Below are positions 1-10,950 of a DNA stretch of 64,000 nt, in pieces. Numbering within the stretch: position 1 is the first letter of the stretch; each line of letters starts with the position of its first letter. The notes under the pieces are model-generated. The model was not told the DNA's origin, made no database searches, and saw nothing but the letters and a program-made list of their open reading frames with translations. The position numbers and the translations under genes were made by a program. The stretch is from Piper betle (lineage: Eukaryota > Streptophyta > Magnoliopsida > Piperales > Piperaceae), in NCBI GenBank assembly GCA_033002965.1, contig JAURVB010006799.1:1-64000 (forward strand), given 5' to 3'.

Positions 1-1963
1 GTAGAGGAATGAATGAGGTTGGTATCCTCACTTTGGCTTGAATAACAATATCTAGCTTTAATTGTCCAACGATATAGCACATATTGACTTGGAATTTTGC
101 AGAGTTGTTTCTTATGAAAAATTTTCAAAATGTGCATACACAAAATTCCTTCGCTTTCAAATTTCTTGCAACTACATGTGACATTCACTTGTCCACAAGT
201 TTGGTATGCAACAACATGTTTTTTAGCAGCATCATCATGTGGAAACACTTCATATTTTGTAATTGAACTCTCCTCGCCGATTTTCTTGTAAATGCATCCT
301 TGGCTCCTTTTCAATTGATCTTTAAACATTTCAAAATTTGTTCTCGTGTACATAGCCCCAGCTTCAGCCTCAAGAGGAGAGTATCCACATAGCACAGGCT
401 TGGAATTCAAAGTCTTAAAATCCTCTTGTTCCTCGTCAAATCTACGAGATTGTAACGCCCTATCATACTGCCTCACAAAATCTGCCAGTGGGGTTTGTGA
501 ATGCACAAATCCATCAAAAAATGAGTTCATGCTCTCGCTTCTTTGGCTCGAAGTCATACCGGCAAAGAACTTATCCTTCATGTATATAGATATCCAATGG
601 TGTCTGATATCATACATGGACGACAACCAACTATTTTTGTCCAAATTGTATTTTTCTTTTATAATCTTCCATTTCTCCTCAAATTCAGCGGTTGTATCAC
701 TTCTATATATCCAATCGCTATATTCTTTCTCAAATTCACTATGGTTGGACTTCAACTGTTTTAGATGAATCATGGCATTATTAGATATGTGCCATGAGCA
801 AAACCTGTGATGGGTGTTCGGAAAAACAGTTGCAATAGCCTTTCGCATTGCACCATCTTGATCTGTGATAATCGAAGTAGGTGCTTTTCCCCACATACAT
901 TTTAACCATGTCTTAAACAACCAAGTGAATGTTGCTTCTGTCTCATCAGCAAGTAAAGCACAACCAAAAAGTGACGATTGCCGATGATGATTTATACCTG
1001 TAAATGGAGCAAACGGCATGGAGAATGCATTGGTCCTATAAGTTACATCAAACACTATCACATCACCAAAGTTCATATAAGATGCCCTTGATCTCCCATC
1101 AGCCCAAAAAACATTTTGGGTTGTTCCATTCTCATCTAATTCAATTTCAAAGAAGAAGTCATTGTCTTTCACATTTTTCTCTTGAAAGTATTTAATAACA
1201 CTTAAACATTGTCGCCCAACATCATTCTTATGGGTGCTTTTTAGATGGTTGCTGCAAGCTTGGCGCGTCACTCTGTCTATGTTGATGCTATTAGAAGTTG
1301 CATTCAAAACTTTAGAGATGGCTGATGGTCTCATTCCTGTTTGATGCAGTGAATCAATCATATTCTTGCAGGATTCAGACAGTCGACTATGAGACCGAAG
1401 CTTTCCAACTTTGGTTGGAGTAGAGGAGTTATGACTATGAATGTCCAAAAAATCTTCTACTTTCCACACTCCACACTTGCTCAGATGTATTCTCATATAA
1501 GCTTTGCAATCTTCTCTAGTCTCTCTATGCCTTTTAACTTCTCTCCCCATCTGCCTCTTGTCATTCATATTTTTTTACCTTCTTTCGAACAGACTAATTT
1601 TCGAGATATGATACAGTTCGTCTTTCTCGAACGATAAAACCCACCCTTTCGAATGCTAAACCCTTGTCTTCTTGCATACTGGTTGTAAAAATCATATGCT
1701 GCTTTTTCTGAAGAGAATTCCATGCCCAAACAAGGGGTCATATTTATAAACGATTCGGATATTTGTACGCCTTCACCTTCAACTTGTGTTTCGTCAAAAT
1801 CTTCACTAATCTTGTCAAATTCTTCAATTTCCCCACAATCTTCTTCTGTAGTCTGCATTTCATGTTGAGTCAACCACAAATCATGTATCTGATCTTCATT
1901 ATCTTCCATGGAACTACTGACATTTTTCCCGTCAGTATATCCAATGCTGCTATTTTCTTCCAT
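1..1963 (-). pseudogene. FAR1/FHY3-related sequence (FRS) protein gene, frameshifted and cut by the window edge
   Basis: Read on the minus strand from about 1963, an acidic N-terminal stretch leads into a FAR1 DNA-binding (WRKY-GCM1 zinc-finger) domain (motif EKAAYDFYNQYARRQGFSIR). The frame stops at 1565. Two bases on, it resumes with MNDKRQMGREVKRHRE and stays open to position 1. That part contains a MULE-type transposase core (VIVFDVTYRTN, SIITDQDGAMRKAI, RFCSWHIS) and a SWIM zinc finger (TCSCKKFESEGILCMHILK). The family consists of domesticated transposases acting as nuclear transcription factors in light signalling. The break lies in GGTAAAAAAATATGAATG, where two extra bases separate the zinc-finger half from the transposase half. 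Because both halves are otherwise open, this is a recent lesion, a sequencing error or an unusual splice. The C-terminus lies outside the window. Identity is firm; function of this copy is not. Confidence 0.88.
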
Positions 1964-2220
1964 CAGATATACAAAATAGGAAAATCTAAATCAACTTGAA
2001 GAACAAGACCAAACCAATTATTTTTCGGTATTGAATTCCCTTGCCGGCGTCCAACTATTTCACAATGGCTTGCTCTCCTTCAAAGCCGTCGGCGTTGCCT
2101 TATCAATCTACCTGCTCAAAAAAAAAAATCAAATATTGACAAAAACCTGCAATTAAAAATTTACCATTCGCTGATTATATATTTAATCTACAACAAAAAA
2201 AAACTAAGCCACCAGTTTAA

Positions 2221-2975
2221 TTCATGGTTGTAAAAATCGGAATCGAAATCGGAATCGGTTTTCGAAGGAGTCGGAATCGGAATCGATCTAAATCGGACAG
2301 GAATCGGTTCAGTTGAATCGGCCTGAATCGGTCCTATACAAAAATTTCAACTTAATCAAAATTAGTGGGTTATTAGTATAGAATATGTCATTCTGATGTA
2401 ATTTTCATGTTATAATATGTATTATATTTTATGATATTTTTAATATTTTTAGATTTTTTTTAAATTATTTGGAGTTAGTTATTATTTTTGACTCGAGTCG
2501 GACTCGAGTCAACTTTTAATTACGAGAATGCCACTTATATTTCATCCCTCGTTCTCCCCAGCCGCCCTCGCCGCCCTATCGCCCCGTCGCCCCCCCTCGC
2601 CCCCTGTCCCGCCCCGTCACCGCCCTCGCTGCCCTATTGCCCCGTCGCCCTCCCCCCTCCTCGCCTTCCGCCCCGAAGCCGCCCTCGCAGCTCGCCCCGC
2701 CCCGCCTCACCGCCCCGTCGCCTCCCTCGCCGCTCGCTCGCTCCCTCGCCGCTTGCCGTCGCCACCCCGTCCCACGCCGCCGTTGCCCCCAGCCTCGCCC
2801 CCCCCGGTCGCCCATCGCCGCCCTTGCCGCCTCCCCGCCGCCAGCGGATTGGCCGATTCGAGCCGATTCCGGAATCGGCTCGAATCGGCCGATTCGTAGA
2901 CCGATTCGGGCCTAGCCGATTCACGTTATTTTTTAAATCGGATCGCCGCCAATCCGATTTAAATCGATAACAGAA
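2221..2975. mobile_element. Degenerate insertion element with AATCGG-rich ends and a GC-rich core
   Basis: The left edge is a run of GGAATCGG/AATCGG words (2237-2330). The right edge has inverted CCGATT/AATCGG words (2850-2965), suggesting loose terminal inverted repeats. Inside, an AT-rich left part ends in GACTCGAGTCGGACTCGAGT (2490-2510), followed abruptly by a C-rich block (2555-2840). Long open frames in the C-rich block are low-complexity proline/alanine/arginine and are not believed. The GACTCGAGTC-to-GC-rich junction is the same architecture as in the foldback elements and solo LTRs further right. Confidence 0.4.
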
Positions 2976-3097
2976 AACCAATTTAATTGGAACAAATTTC
3001 ATCGCCTCACGGATGCAGCGGACCAAATTTCAACCATCTCAAATTTCCATATCATAATGTATCCAGCCCAAAACATCAGACAAACCAAAGCCAGATT

Positions 3098-3400
3098 AGA
3101 GGAGGAAGAAGCCAATGCTCACCGGAACGGAGAGGCCAGCGCCGAGGTCGTCGTCGGCGGTGCTATCCGGCCCGGAGAAATCAGAGCCAGACTCCGCCGG
3201 CAAGAGCGCGCTGGGGTCAGAGCAGAGAAGCAGAGGAACAAGCAACCAGCCGGATCAGAGGAGGAAGAAGCCAACGCTCACCGGAAAGGAGAGTCCAGCG
3301 CTGAGATCGTCGTCGGAGGCGCTATTCGGCCGGAAGAAACCGAAGCCGGACTCCGCCAGCAAGAACACGCCGGATCAGAGAAGCAATAGCGAAACAGAGC
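3098..3400. repeat. Tandem duplication, two units of about 150 bp, GC-rich
   Basis: Unit 1 starts GAGGAGGAAGAAGCCAATGC at about 3098 and unit 2 starts GAGGAGGAAGAAGCCAACGC at about 3257. They share the internal order (CTCACCGGAA, GTCGTCGTCGG, CGGACTCCGCC) with scattered substitutions. Frames on both strands are compositionally biased and match no family I recognise. Confidence 0.7.
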
Positions 3401-3423
3401 GTCGAAAACAGAGCAGCCAATCG

Positions 3424-3935
3424 GCGTCGGCGGCGTTGATGGAGACGATGCCAACAGAGGACTCCGCGACCACCTCCTCACTGGACTCCAATGCCAACGC
3501 CTCCCGCCTTCTTCCCGCCGGCCGTTCTGCGTGGCGTCATGGGAGAAACAGAGGAACCAACGCCGCCGCACAGCTCCAGGAGAAACAAAGCAGGCAACTT
3601 CGACGGCGTCGGCGGCGTCGATCGAGGCGATGCTAACGATGCTCCCATGCCTCCTCACCGGACTCCCATGACGACGCGTCCCGCCGGCCGTCCTGCGTGG
3701 CGTCCCAGGAGAAACAGAGGAACCAACGCAACACAACTCCGGGAGAAACAGACCCTTCAACTTATTCGGCGTTGGCGGCGGCGTCGATCGAGATGATGCC
3801 AACGGTGGAGTCCGCAACTGCCTCCTCACCGGACTCCCATGCCGATGCCTCCCACCTTCATCCGGGCAGTGTGCTGCACGGTGGTGTCGTGGGATGAACG
3901 GAGTGAGCAGACGACGCGGGAGAAGCAGAGCACAA
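3424..3935. repeat. GC-rich minisatellite, three units of about 165-180 bp
   Basis: Units begin at about 3424, 3604 and 3768 with GGCGTCGGCGGCGT or GGCGTTGGCGGCGGCGT. Each carries in order GATGCCAAC/GATGCTAAC, CCTCCTCACCGGACTCC, a CCCGCCGGCCG-like stretch and GGAGAAACAGAGGAACCAACG. The 223-codon minus-strand frame across this array (3278-3949) is a by-product of the repeat. The array abuts the palindrome at 3968, so it may be internal to a decayed element of the foldback family. Confidence 0.7.
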
Positions 3936-3967
3936 GCGGGAGAAATCACAGAAACGCGGGATATTTT

Positions 3968-4005
3968 TTACAGCCGTTGGATAGAAATCCAACGGCTGTA
4001 AATAA
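3968..4005. repeat. Palindrome of the CCGTTGGAT...ATCCAACGG family
   Basis: TTACAGCCGTTGGAT and ATCCAACGGCTGTAA form a 15-bp inverted repeat around a 3-4 nt loop. The same subterminal palindrome lies near the ends of the foldback elements at 24.0, 26.2, 32.1, 34.1, 34.3 and 38.1 kb. It is therefore probably the surviving end of a related element; no matching left end is evident near 3.0 kb. Confidence 0.6.
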
Positions 4006-4044
4006 ATTTAAGCATAGAAAACTTACCTGTAGTGCAGCATAGAA

Positions 4045-5854
4045 AATTTTTTACCTTAAATAATTGCTAGAGAAACAAACAACTTATTTGTTCCATAATC
4101 CACTTTGCTCCTCATGAGCCAAATAAATTAGCCTTGAGCAAATTTATGCATTCCTAATTGTTGTTGTGTGTTTCTAGTATGATTTCGATTGTGGGGGTTC
4201 ACTGAGTTGGCATATGACTCGATTGATTTATAGGTGTGGCGGTTCTTATCCTAGTTGACAACAACAATAAGATTCATATTTAAATATTCATTCAATTCTC
4301 TAGTTTTTCAATCATCCCCGTGTATTCTGCACTTATCAGCTTATGTATGGTTGTGGGCTTTTTTACAAAAGTGTTCAATTTATAATTTTTTGTATATTTT
4401 CTTGTATTATTAGTTAGTTACTGATTTTCTTGTTCGCTTTAAGCACTAGGTGTGTACAACTGGTCCAGGTTGTTATCAAAATGGTCGACTCAGAGTTTGT
4501 TAAATCAGCTGCTACTTCTATGATTTGAGTAAGTTCTTGTTCTTTCTCCAATTTCTTACTTTGTAGATCTTGCTTTGTTTATCTTTTTTATTTTTTGTTA
4601 TTGTTTTGATTCATTTTTGCTGAAATTAAGGAATTAAATTATTATCAAGTACAGAAGAGCACAAATACCAAATGACGCTACCTATGATATTTTGAATTCA
4701 TATTGATCTTTGGAGTATCATAAAAGGAATTATATACATACTTGTCTTTTTAAAAACTTTTTTATTTTTTATTCATATTTAAGGTTCTGAAGTAAGATAA
4801 ACTAATATATATTTGCGAGAGTATATTTGAGTAAACCACACATAAGTAGTCCTAGTTTATCTAGCAATTAAAAAATACAAAAAGTGGCTAATCAAAATAA
4901 TTTTGTTACTTTTGTGCAAAATTGTAGAAATATTCTGTCAATAATTGTGCTTAATATTAATATGACTTGTTTTCGTAGGTGCACATTCTCGAATATAATT
5001 CTGAGTGTTTAACAAAAAGAAAAATGTTTTTTATGCATCAACCTCGCCAAGGTCCACAACTAATATCCCTTTATAGGATATAATATCCCTTTTTTATTTG
5101 TATATGAGATAATATTTGCTTCTCTATATGCTAAAAAATTAAGTGCCTTGTAAGGTCTTTTGAATATTTAATTTTTGTCTTTCTCAAACTAATTTATTAC
5201 GTTTTCCCTTTATTCTTTTTTTTATCTATAGGTGCAAGGATTTGAGCGAGGACTTTCAAGGGGTTCCTTTAAGCATCTTTGCAACTAGTAAGATTATTTC
5301 AACAATGCAATTAGATTTTGATGAATATAGTATTTTTCATGTGCTATTTGATTTTCTATTGATTTGTCACTTGTCATTGGGGGCGTTTTATTTACATGTT
5401 GTTCGTGTTTGATTTTTAAATTAGCTCATAGTTGGTCGCTTGGTTAGAATGAGGTTGTGGGCTCTCTTTGTTTTTTAAGGTGGAACAAAGAGACTAGATT
5501 AGTCCTTGTTTCATGAATATGACTGGTATATATGTTGAAGCAGGGAGGGGTGGAGAACTGTAATTATTTGCCAGTTAGATTGTCTTGTTTTATATCTACT
5601 TCCTGATGAATTTTAGGAAGAATGTGAATATTGGTATCAGGATTTTGGAAGTTTATATACGCTTTGCAGGCTTTTGAATGGTTACATAACTTTAAGAAGT
5701 TACCTTTTAGTGGGTGTATGCAAAATATTTTTTTAAAAGCTACTTAACATATTTTATATTTGTAAAAGTTAAAACTATTTTTGTGACAACTTCGGATATG
5801 TTCTTTTTTATTCTAGATTTCCTGATATAATTAATTTGTTCATGGGTAATGAGG
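4045..5854. other. AT-rich non-coding stretch
   Basis: No family-level coding signal in any frame. Two short exon-like segments flanked by AG and GT (about 4467-4530 and 5232-5290) give unrecognisable 15-20 residue peptides, so no gene is called. Base composition resembles intron or decayed transposon DNA. Confidence 0.5.
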
Positions 5855-6510
5855 GGCTTAAAAACTAGACTTGTGGTTTCAAAGGGTACTGAAAGCACCT
5901 GCGTGAGAGTACTCGGCCTATGTACTTAGGGCTAAGAGTGATACAGAGGATATAGAGGGCTGAAAGGAAAGAGAATGATTTTTTCACACAAGGGATAGTT
6001 TAAAGTTGTAAATGAATGAGAATGAGATAGAAAGGGGACGATGTCGCTTGAGGTCGATGGTTCCCCTTTATTGCCCTTGTGAGAGTTCTACGAAGAAGAA
6101 TAATGAAGTTTTTATTCAACAGGAGGGTCAACTCTCCTGTGTTAGTATGGTATTAGTTATTTCTGGACCGATAACGCTAGTTACTGATGTCTTTTTATTA
6201 TATGTGTAAGTGAGAACCCCTATTACATTTTTAGGGGAGATTATGTCTGTTTTGTTTTAAAAATAAATATTTCTTTTGAACTTTTTATTTGTTTGGTTTA
6301 TTTGTTTACTTGTTTGCATATTATAGCATGCATGTAGCACAACGTTAGAACCCAAGTATCTCATCTATGTTTTACATGTTGCATCACCATCTTGAGACGG
6401 CGAAAGTAAACCCAAGTCTGCTTAACCGAATGAGTAGGTTAGCGAACGGTTCGGTTGTCGATAATATTTTTGGGTTGGTTCACGGGTGAACTGAAACGAG
6501 GTGTTATAAC
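5855..6510 (-). mobile_element. Truncated relic of the long-LTR family seen at 46-53 kb
   Basis: Words shared in order with the minus-oriented LTR at 50045-52989: ACTTGTGGTTTCAAAGGGTA, GAGAGTACTCGGCCT, a TTACTGATGT...ATATGT stretch, CATTTTTAGGGGAGATT, CATCTTGAGACGGCG and a degenerate terminus GGTGTTATAAC at about 6500. Only the part nearest the TGTAACA end survives. The relic is clearly older than the near-intact copies. Confidence 0.6.
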
Positions 6511-6985
6511 CTTAATCACACCGGTGCTCAACACTGTCCTGCTGGACACTATGTCGTCTCATCTCTTATTTCAGTTTTATTTGAGTTAAGTCTAGTTAGG
6601 TTTAGGACCATATCTCTCAAGAAGATATATCGCTTGTTGCATGTTTGATGCTAACCCCATCGAGACCTGCAGTGAGTGTGTGCCTCTTTTATAATTCGAA
6701 GTGATCATGTCTATATTATGTAAAACCACCCTCTTAGTCGTCAGAGATGTGTTACGTCTATCGTAACTCGGAATGCTCATGTTAGGAGCTTTAAGTATAA
6801 TCGTCTTCTTATAGTATTATAATCAACATGCATTAAGTGATAAGTTTTTTAAGTTACTGTTTTTAGTCTCCTTAAAGATTCAGATTTGCTTCCGAAAAGT
6901 AAGTTTGAGAAGTAGTCCAATGAATAATTTTTCAAATTATAATATTACGATTCGGTCTGGGTTTAGGCAGAATTAGGGTGTTACA
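6511..6985 (-). other. Unassigned sequence ending in a possible LTR terminus
   Basis: At 6970-6985 the plus strand reads TTAGGGTGTTACA, the complement of a TGTAACACCCTAA start typical of the LTR family here. The upstream 450 bp do not align visibly with LTR-A to LTR-D, so this is at most a terminus of another subfamily. Confidence 0.3.
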
Positions 6986-6994
6986 AAGACTCTT

Positions 6995-7130
6995 AAGAAA
7001 TTTTTCATAAGAATGGATGCTTACATGTTATAATCTATGCCTTATTGTCTTGTTAGCAGAAAAATCTTACAAAAAATTAGGACTCATTATTATTTATCAT
7101 TACATCGATGATATTGTGATACTTGAATTT
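6995..7130 (+). pseudogene. Possible Ty1/copia reverse-transcriptase scrap
   Basis: One frame reads FIRMDAYML, then another reads IIYHYIDDIVI, resembling the copia RT region ending in the catalytic (L/Y)YVDD motif (here YIDD). At least one stop and one frame change intervene. It is too short and eroded to assign a lineage. Confidence 0.3.
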
Positions 7131-7801
7131 GGACTACCATAACCACTCACAAAAGCTCTAATAAAATTATAGAATTAATTTTACCACGTTCATCAAACAA
7201 TTATAATTGTTGGATCATTTTTGGATAAATATTACGTCAAATGTCTACAAGTATAGATCATATATATAAACCAACATAATAAACTTCCATAATATGGATA
7301 AGAAAAGAAGAGCAAAATTACCACATTATTCAAAGAATATAAATAAGCATATGTAATACAATTGTAGCATGCACTTCATTGTTTGTCAGTAACCATTATA
7401 GAAGCAATATTAATAATTATCCCATTTTTATATATGTTTGCAACACATTTTACTATATAGGGTTATGCATAAAATTGCAAATTGTTGTAACAAGAGCAAA
7501 GTGGGAAATCTAGGACTTTTACGTGGATTTTTTTAGGAAATATGTTAGTTAAGTCGCTGAACCGATATTGGCTGGAAAATGATCAAAAGCTAGCTATATA
7601 AGTTTTATACGAGTCATATTGAAGTAGTTTTTGAAGTTGGAATAAAATTTAGGGTTTCTATTCTTATTCCTTACTTGTTCTTTGCATATAACTAGAGTTA
7701 ACCGAAAGGTTTGGTCGTTTGGTTGCAGAGAGATGGCTAGGAAAAACAATACCTGTATTGCGGCAACTCTTATAACCACATAATTTTCAACATAACGAAT
7801 T
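7131..7801. other. AT-rich intergenic stretch
   Basis: No coding family, structured RNA or repeat is recognised. Short open frames are isolated and of biased composition. Confidence 0.5.
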
Positions 7802-8340
7802 TAGGCAATAAAACAATTCAGGAGTTGGGAACAATGGACGAGCGGAGAGCAAAACCAAACTTCTCTTCCATGTCAACTTCTTCTGGTTTCATCCCCATAG
7901 GGAGGGACCAGACGAAAGGTGAGGATCAATGAGGCTATGATCAGAAGCATGAACCTTGTAGCTAGAGGTATACCGGACAGATTCTTCATCCAGCACCAAA
8001 CGGTGTGAAATCAAAGACATTACCCCCTCGACAAACCTCTCTGGCATAAACTTTTCTGGGTCTCTCCAAACTGCAGGGTCCCTTCCAATGGCCCAAACAG
8101 TCACCACCACTATGGTCCCCTTCGGGATTATGTAGTTCATCACCTTACATTCCTCTTTTGCCTGCCGGGGAACAAGAAGAGAAGTTGAAGGGTGGAGGGG
8201 AAGAGCCTCTTTAATGCAGGCATGGGTATAGCGGAGATGGTCGAGGTGGAACTCTTTCACCAAGTTCTCTCCCCTTTTTCTCCTACCTACCACTCTTTCC
8301 ACCTCGCTGCTGTGGCCATAGCTCTTACAATCTACGGGAA
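7802..8340 (-). pseudogene. Cytochrome P450 (CYP76-like) C-terminal pseudogene
   Basis: Minus-strand translation gives the P450 C-terminal third in order: SEVERVVG, FHLDHLRYTHACIKEALPLHP (helix K), LVPRQAKEECKV, YIIPKGTIVVVTVWAIGRDP and PEKFMPERFVEG (PERF motif). After a frame change near 8022 come DFTPFGAG, a TGA stop, and RICP, which is the heme-binding loop. Another frame gives IPLATRFMLLIIASLILTF, then MKPEEVDMEEKFGFALR and a stop near 7806. The segment order and KPE(E/D)(V/M)DMEEKFG tail are typical of CYP76/CYP80-like plant monooxygenases of specialised metabolism. The gene is dead: the ExxR arginine of helix K is proline (EALP), a stop sits in the heme loop, there are at least two frameshifts, and the N-terminal two thirds are missing upstream of about 8340. 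Confidence 0.85.
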
Positions 8341-8640
8341 GGTGATGAACCACAAAGTATAACGACGATAGAGATATTATAAAATAATCCACCGTCGAAA
8401 ATACTGATGGGATGGTAAAATTCTATGATTTGTCGGTGGTAGTAGGACCTTCTACCATTAAATAAAATTTCGATGGTAATAATTAAAAGTGTTGCCTTTA
8501 TTTTAGAGCTTTTGATCAGAAAAAGAAGAAAGTTTTTCACATGATAACGTGGCGGAACAATTAAGTATAATTACCAAAAAAAGGAAAATTTTATTATAAT
8601 GATCTTAAAACAAAAATTTTAACAAAACTAACCGTCTGCC

Positions 8641-8945
8641 CGTCGCTAACGAGTAGGCCACTGGGTGAGGTAGCGACACCTAGATCCAGTCGCCCCAAGG
8701 CCAGATCTAGTAGCCCCTTCTTTGCCGGCTATTTTTTTTAAAAAAAGGCGGCGGCAAGCTACCAAGGCCGAGAACAATCGGGATCCGGCCGCCTTGGCAA
8801 TGGGTGGCCCGATCCTGACCACCTAGCCTTGGGTGGCCTGATCCCAACCGCCTAGCCTTGGGTATCCCGATTCAGGTCGCCTAAACCTCGGACGCCTTGA
8901 GCCCGATTGCCCAGGTCATGGGCAACCAAGATCCGGTTGCCCCTT
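8641..8945. repeat. Degenerate GC-rich minisatellite (about 30-bp units)
   Basis: Recurring words GATCC(T/C)G(A/G)CCGCC, CCTAGCCTTGGGT and GGCCCGATCC/GGCCTGATCC repeat about every 30 bp, strongest at 8770-8930. No coding or structural RNA assignment. The flanking 8341-8640 and 8946-9000 are AT-rich with no recognisable feature. Confidence 0.6.
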
Positions 8946-8960
8946 CAATTCGTTTTTTAA

Positions 8961-9540
8961 ATTTTGTAAGCGGGGGTATTTTAGATAAGTCATATTTGTC
9001 TCCTTTTTCTGGTTATTGTGCTTAAATGTCCCATCATGTGGTAATATAAAAATTTTATTTCTTTTTCTCATAAAAAACTCTTTATTTTATATAGTGATTA
9101 ACTAGAACAGCCTAACTTACTTGAATTTTTTAACCAACTAAATGACTCTAAATAAGTTGAAACTTGATGGGCTTACTCCAAGTAAGCTAAGGTATCACCC
9201 TAATGTTTATAATGACTAAAGCTACGGGCTTAATGAGTTTTTAGGCCTATTATCCTAATGAGTCATTTTTTGTTTCTAAACATTTGGGCTACACACTTAA
9301 CTTGTTGAACTTGGTTCATGAGCTTTTGATGGGCTAAAATTCTAAGAAAAAATATTTAGGGCTTCTAACGCTATGGGCTTAGTCTCTATAAAATTTGGAA
9401 CCTAAATTCAATTTAATGAAGGCTACTTAAGTTGGTGGAAATTTTTTCAACGGGTCTTTTAGGTGTTTAAAGGTCTTGAAATTTTACGATGTTTAAGTAT
9501 AATTTATTAACTTTTTTAAGATTCTTAATTATACTCTAAA
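8961..9540. other. AT-rich intergenic stretch
   Basis: No coding, RNA or repeat family is recognised. Words such as GGGCTTA recur irregularly without a clear period. Confidence 0.45.
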
Positions 9541-9554
9541 ATTTTCATAATTTA

Positions 9555-9642
9555 TAATAATAACTATTATTATTATTATTATAATTATAATCATGATGAT
9601 GATGACAATAATAATAATAATAACAACAACAACAAAAACAAC
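9555..9642. repeat. Trinucleotide microsatellite cluster
   Basis: Imperfect (ATT)n, (GAT)n, (AAT)n and (AAC)n runs follow one another. It lies just outside the copia element. Confidence 0.85.
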
Positions 9643-9837
9643 TTTAATTAAGTAACCATTAATCGATATATAGACTTATTATAGGGCCAAAATCAACCAA
9701 AATGTAAGAATCACTAAAACACAATAAAATAAAAAACTATAAGAGAGTTGAATAAACTTTCAAAGACACATTCGCCCAATCAATTAGCTAGCCACCTTAA
9801 TCATGGTTTCACGTAGACCTGCCAAGACACACTGGGC

Positions 9838-10304
9838 AAGCATGATACAAACACACCACAAGCTCATAAGACAAACCCGTTTTAAATAGAAAACCCACAC
9901 GGGGCAAATGGCCAATATTAAATTCACTATATCACAACTTGATACAAAACAGATCTACAAGGGAACAAACTCCTTAATACTAATTTATTGTAATTTCTAC
10001 AAAATTAGTATTAACCAAAAAGAAAATGAAGCATTATGGATTACAAATATACGAACATGATGAATTTACCATTGACGATTACAAGTGAATCTCAACAAAA
10101 TATTCACATTTCTTCGATTCGCACAATTTTCTTTCTCTTTTCGTACAAACCATTTTTCTCCAAAACCCAAAAACTAAAAAACCAAAAGAAAAAAGCGTCG
10201 ACATTGCTTTTATTCCTTACAACTAACCAAATCGGCAAAATCTTGGTTTTTTCCCAAAATAGGGTTGCTCTTTCATGTATTTACGAAGGAGGGACAACCC
10301 AACA
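9838..10304 (-). repeat. 3' LTR of the copia element (outer end eroded)
   Basis: Matches 14410-14929 in long blocks (ACTATATCACAACTTGATAC, CTACAAAATTAGTATTAAC, CATGTATTTACG). The inner terminus TGTTGGGTTGT (complement of 10294-10304) is identical to the start of the other LTR. The distal 50-60 bp are not alignable by eye. Confidence 0.8.
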
Positions 10305-10323
10305 AACCTCCCCTTCCCGACTC
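10305..10323 (-). other. Polypurine tract of the copia element
   Basis: On the minus strand GTCGGGAAGGGGAGGTT lies directly before the TGTTGGG start of the 3' LTR, the expected position for the plus-strand primer of reverse transcription. Confidence 0.75.
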
Positions 10324-10394
10324 CATGAAATACCTCTAGCCAACATGAGAATCTCCATCCATGCCTGCTCCATTTATGCATTAAACATATTTCT

Positions 10395-10950
10395 CCTTTG
10401 ATACAACGTTAGTCATCATGTCTAAAATATTCTGTTTAGTATGAATTTTTGTTAGCTCAAGAGATTTACTTTCCAACACATCTCTTATCCAGTGATATCT
10501 CACATCAATGTGTTTGCTCATTGAATGAAAACTTAAATTTTTACTCAGGTGAATTGCACTCTGGCTATCACAGTGTACAATGTATCTCTCTTATTTAATG
10601 CCAATTCCATTCAAAAATCTCTTCCTCCATAGCATCTCCTTGCAAGCTTCTGTAGTAGCAATAAACTCAGCTTCAGTTGTAAATAATGCAACACACTTTT
10701 GCAACTTAGACTGCCAAGACACAACCATATTAGCAAAATTAATAACAAACTCAGATGTTAACCTTCTTGTCTTAAAGTCACTTGTCATGTTTGCATCGGC
10801 GTAGCCAAACCACAAAGGTTTATCACTTCCAAAATGCAAACACACTTTTGATGTACCTCTCAAGTACCTCATTATCCATGTAACTGTTTGCCAATGTTCT
10901 TTACTTAGATTTGCTAAATTTCTGCTAACCATTCCAATTGCATATGCTAT
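10395..10950 (-). pseudogene. Copia RNase H domain (relic)
   Basis: Motifs WIMRYLRGTSKVCLHFG, PLWFGYADANMTSDFKTRR, VVSWQSKLQKCVALFTTEAE and EACKEMLWRKRFL follow the Ty1/copia RNase H order. Beyond the in-frame stop near 10591, another frame continues with AIHLSKNLSFHSMSKHIDV and ends near 10400. The domain would degrade the RNA strand during reverse transcription. The frameshift between the halves makes it non-functional. Confidence 0.85.

Noticed and set aside
346..768. 140-codon plus-strand frame
   Set aside because: Antisense to the strongly supported FAR1-type coding region.
2488..3026. 160-codon proline-rich and 130-codon glycine-rich frames
   Set aside because: C-rich insertion DNA; no conserved motif, and opposite strands are equally open.
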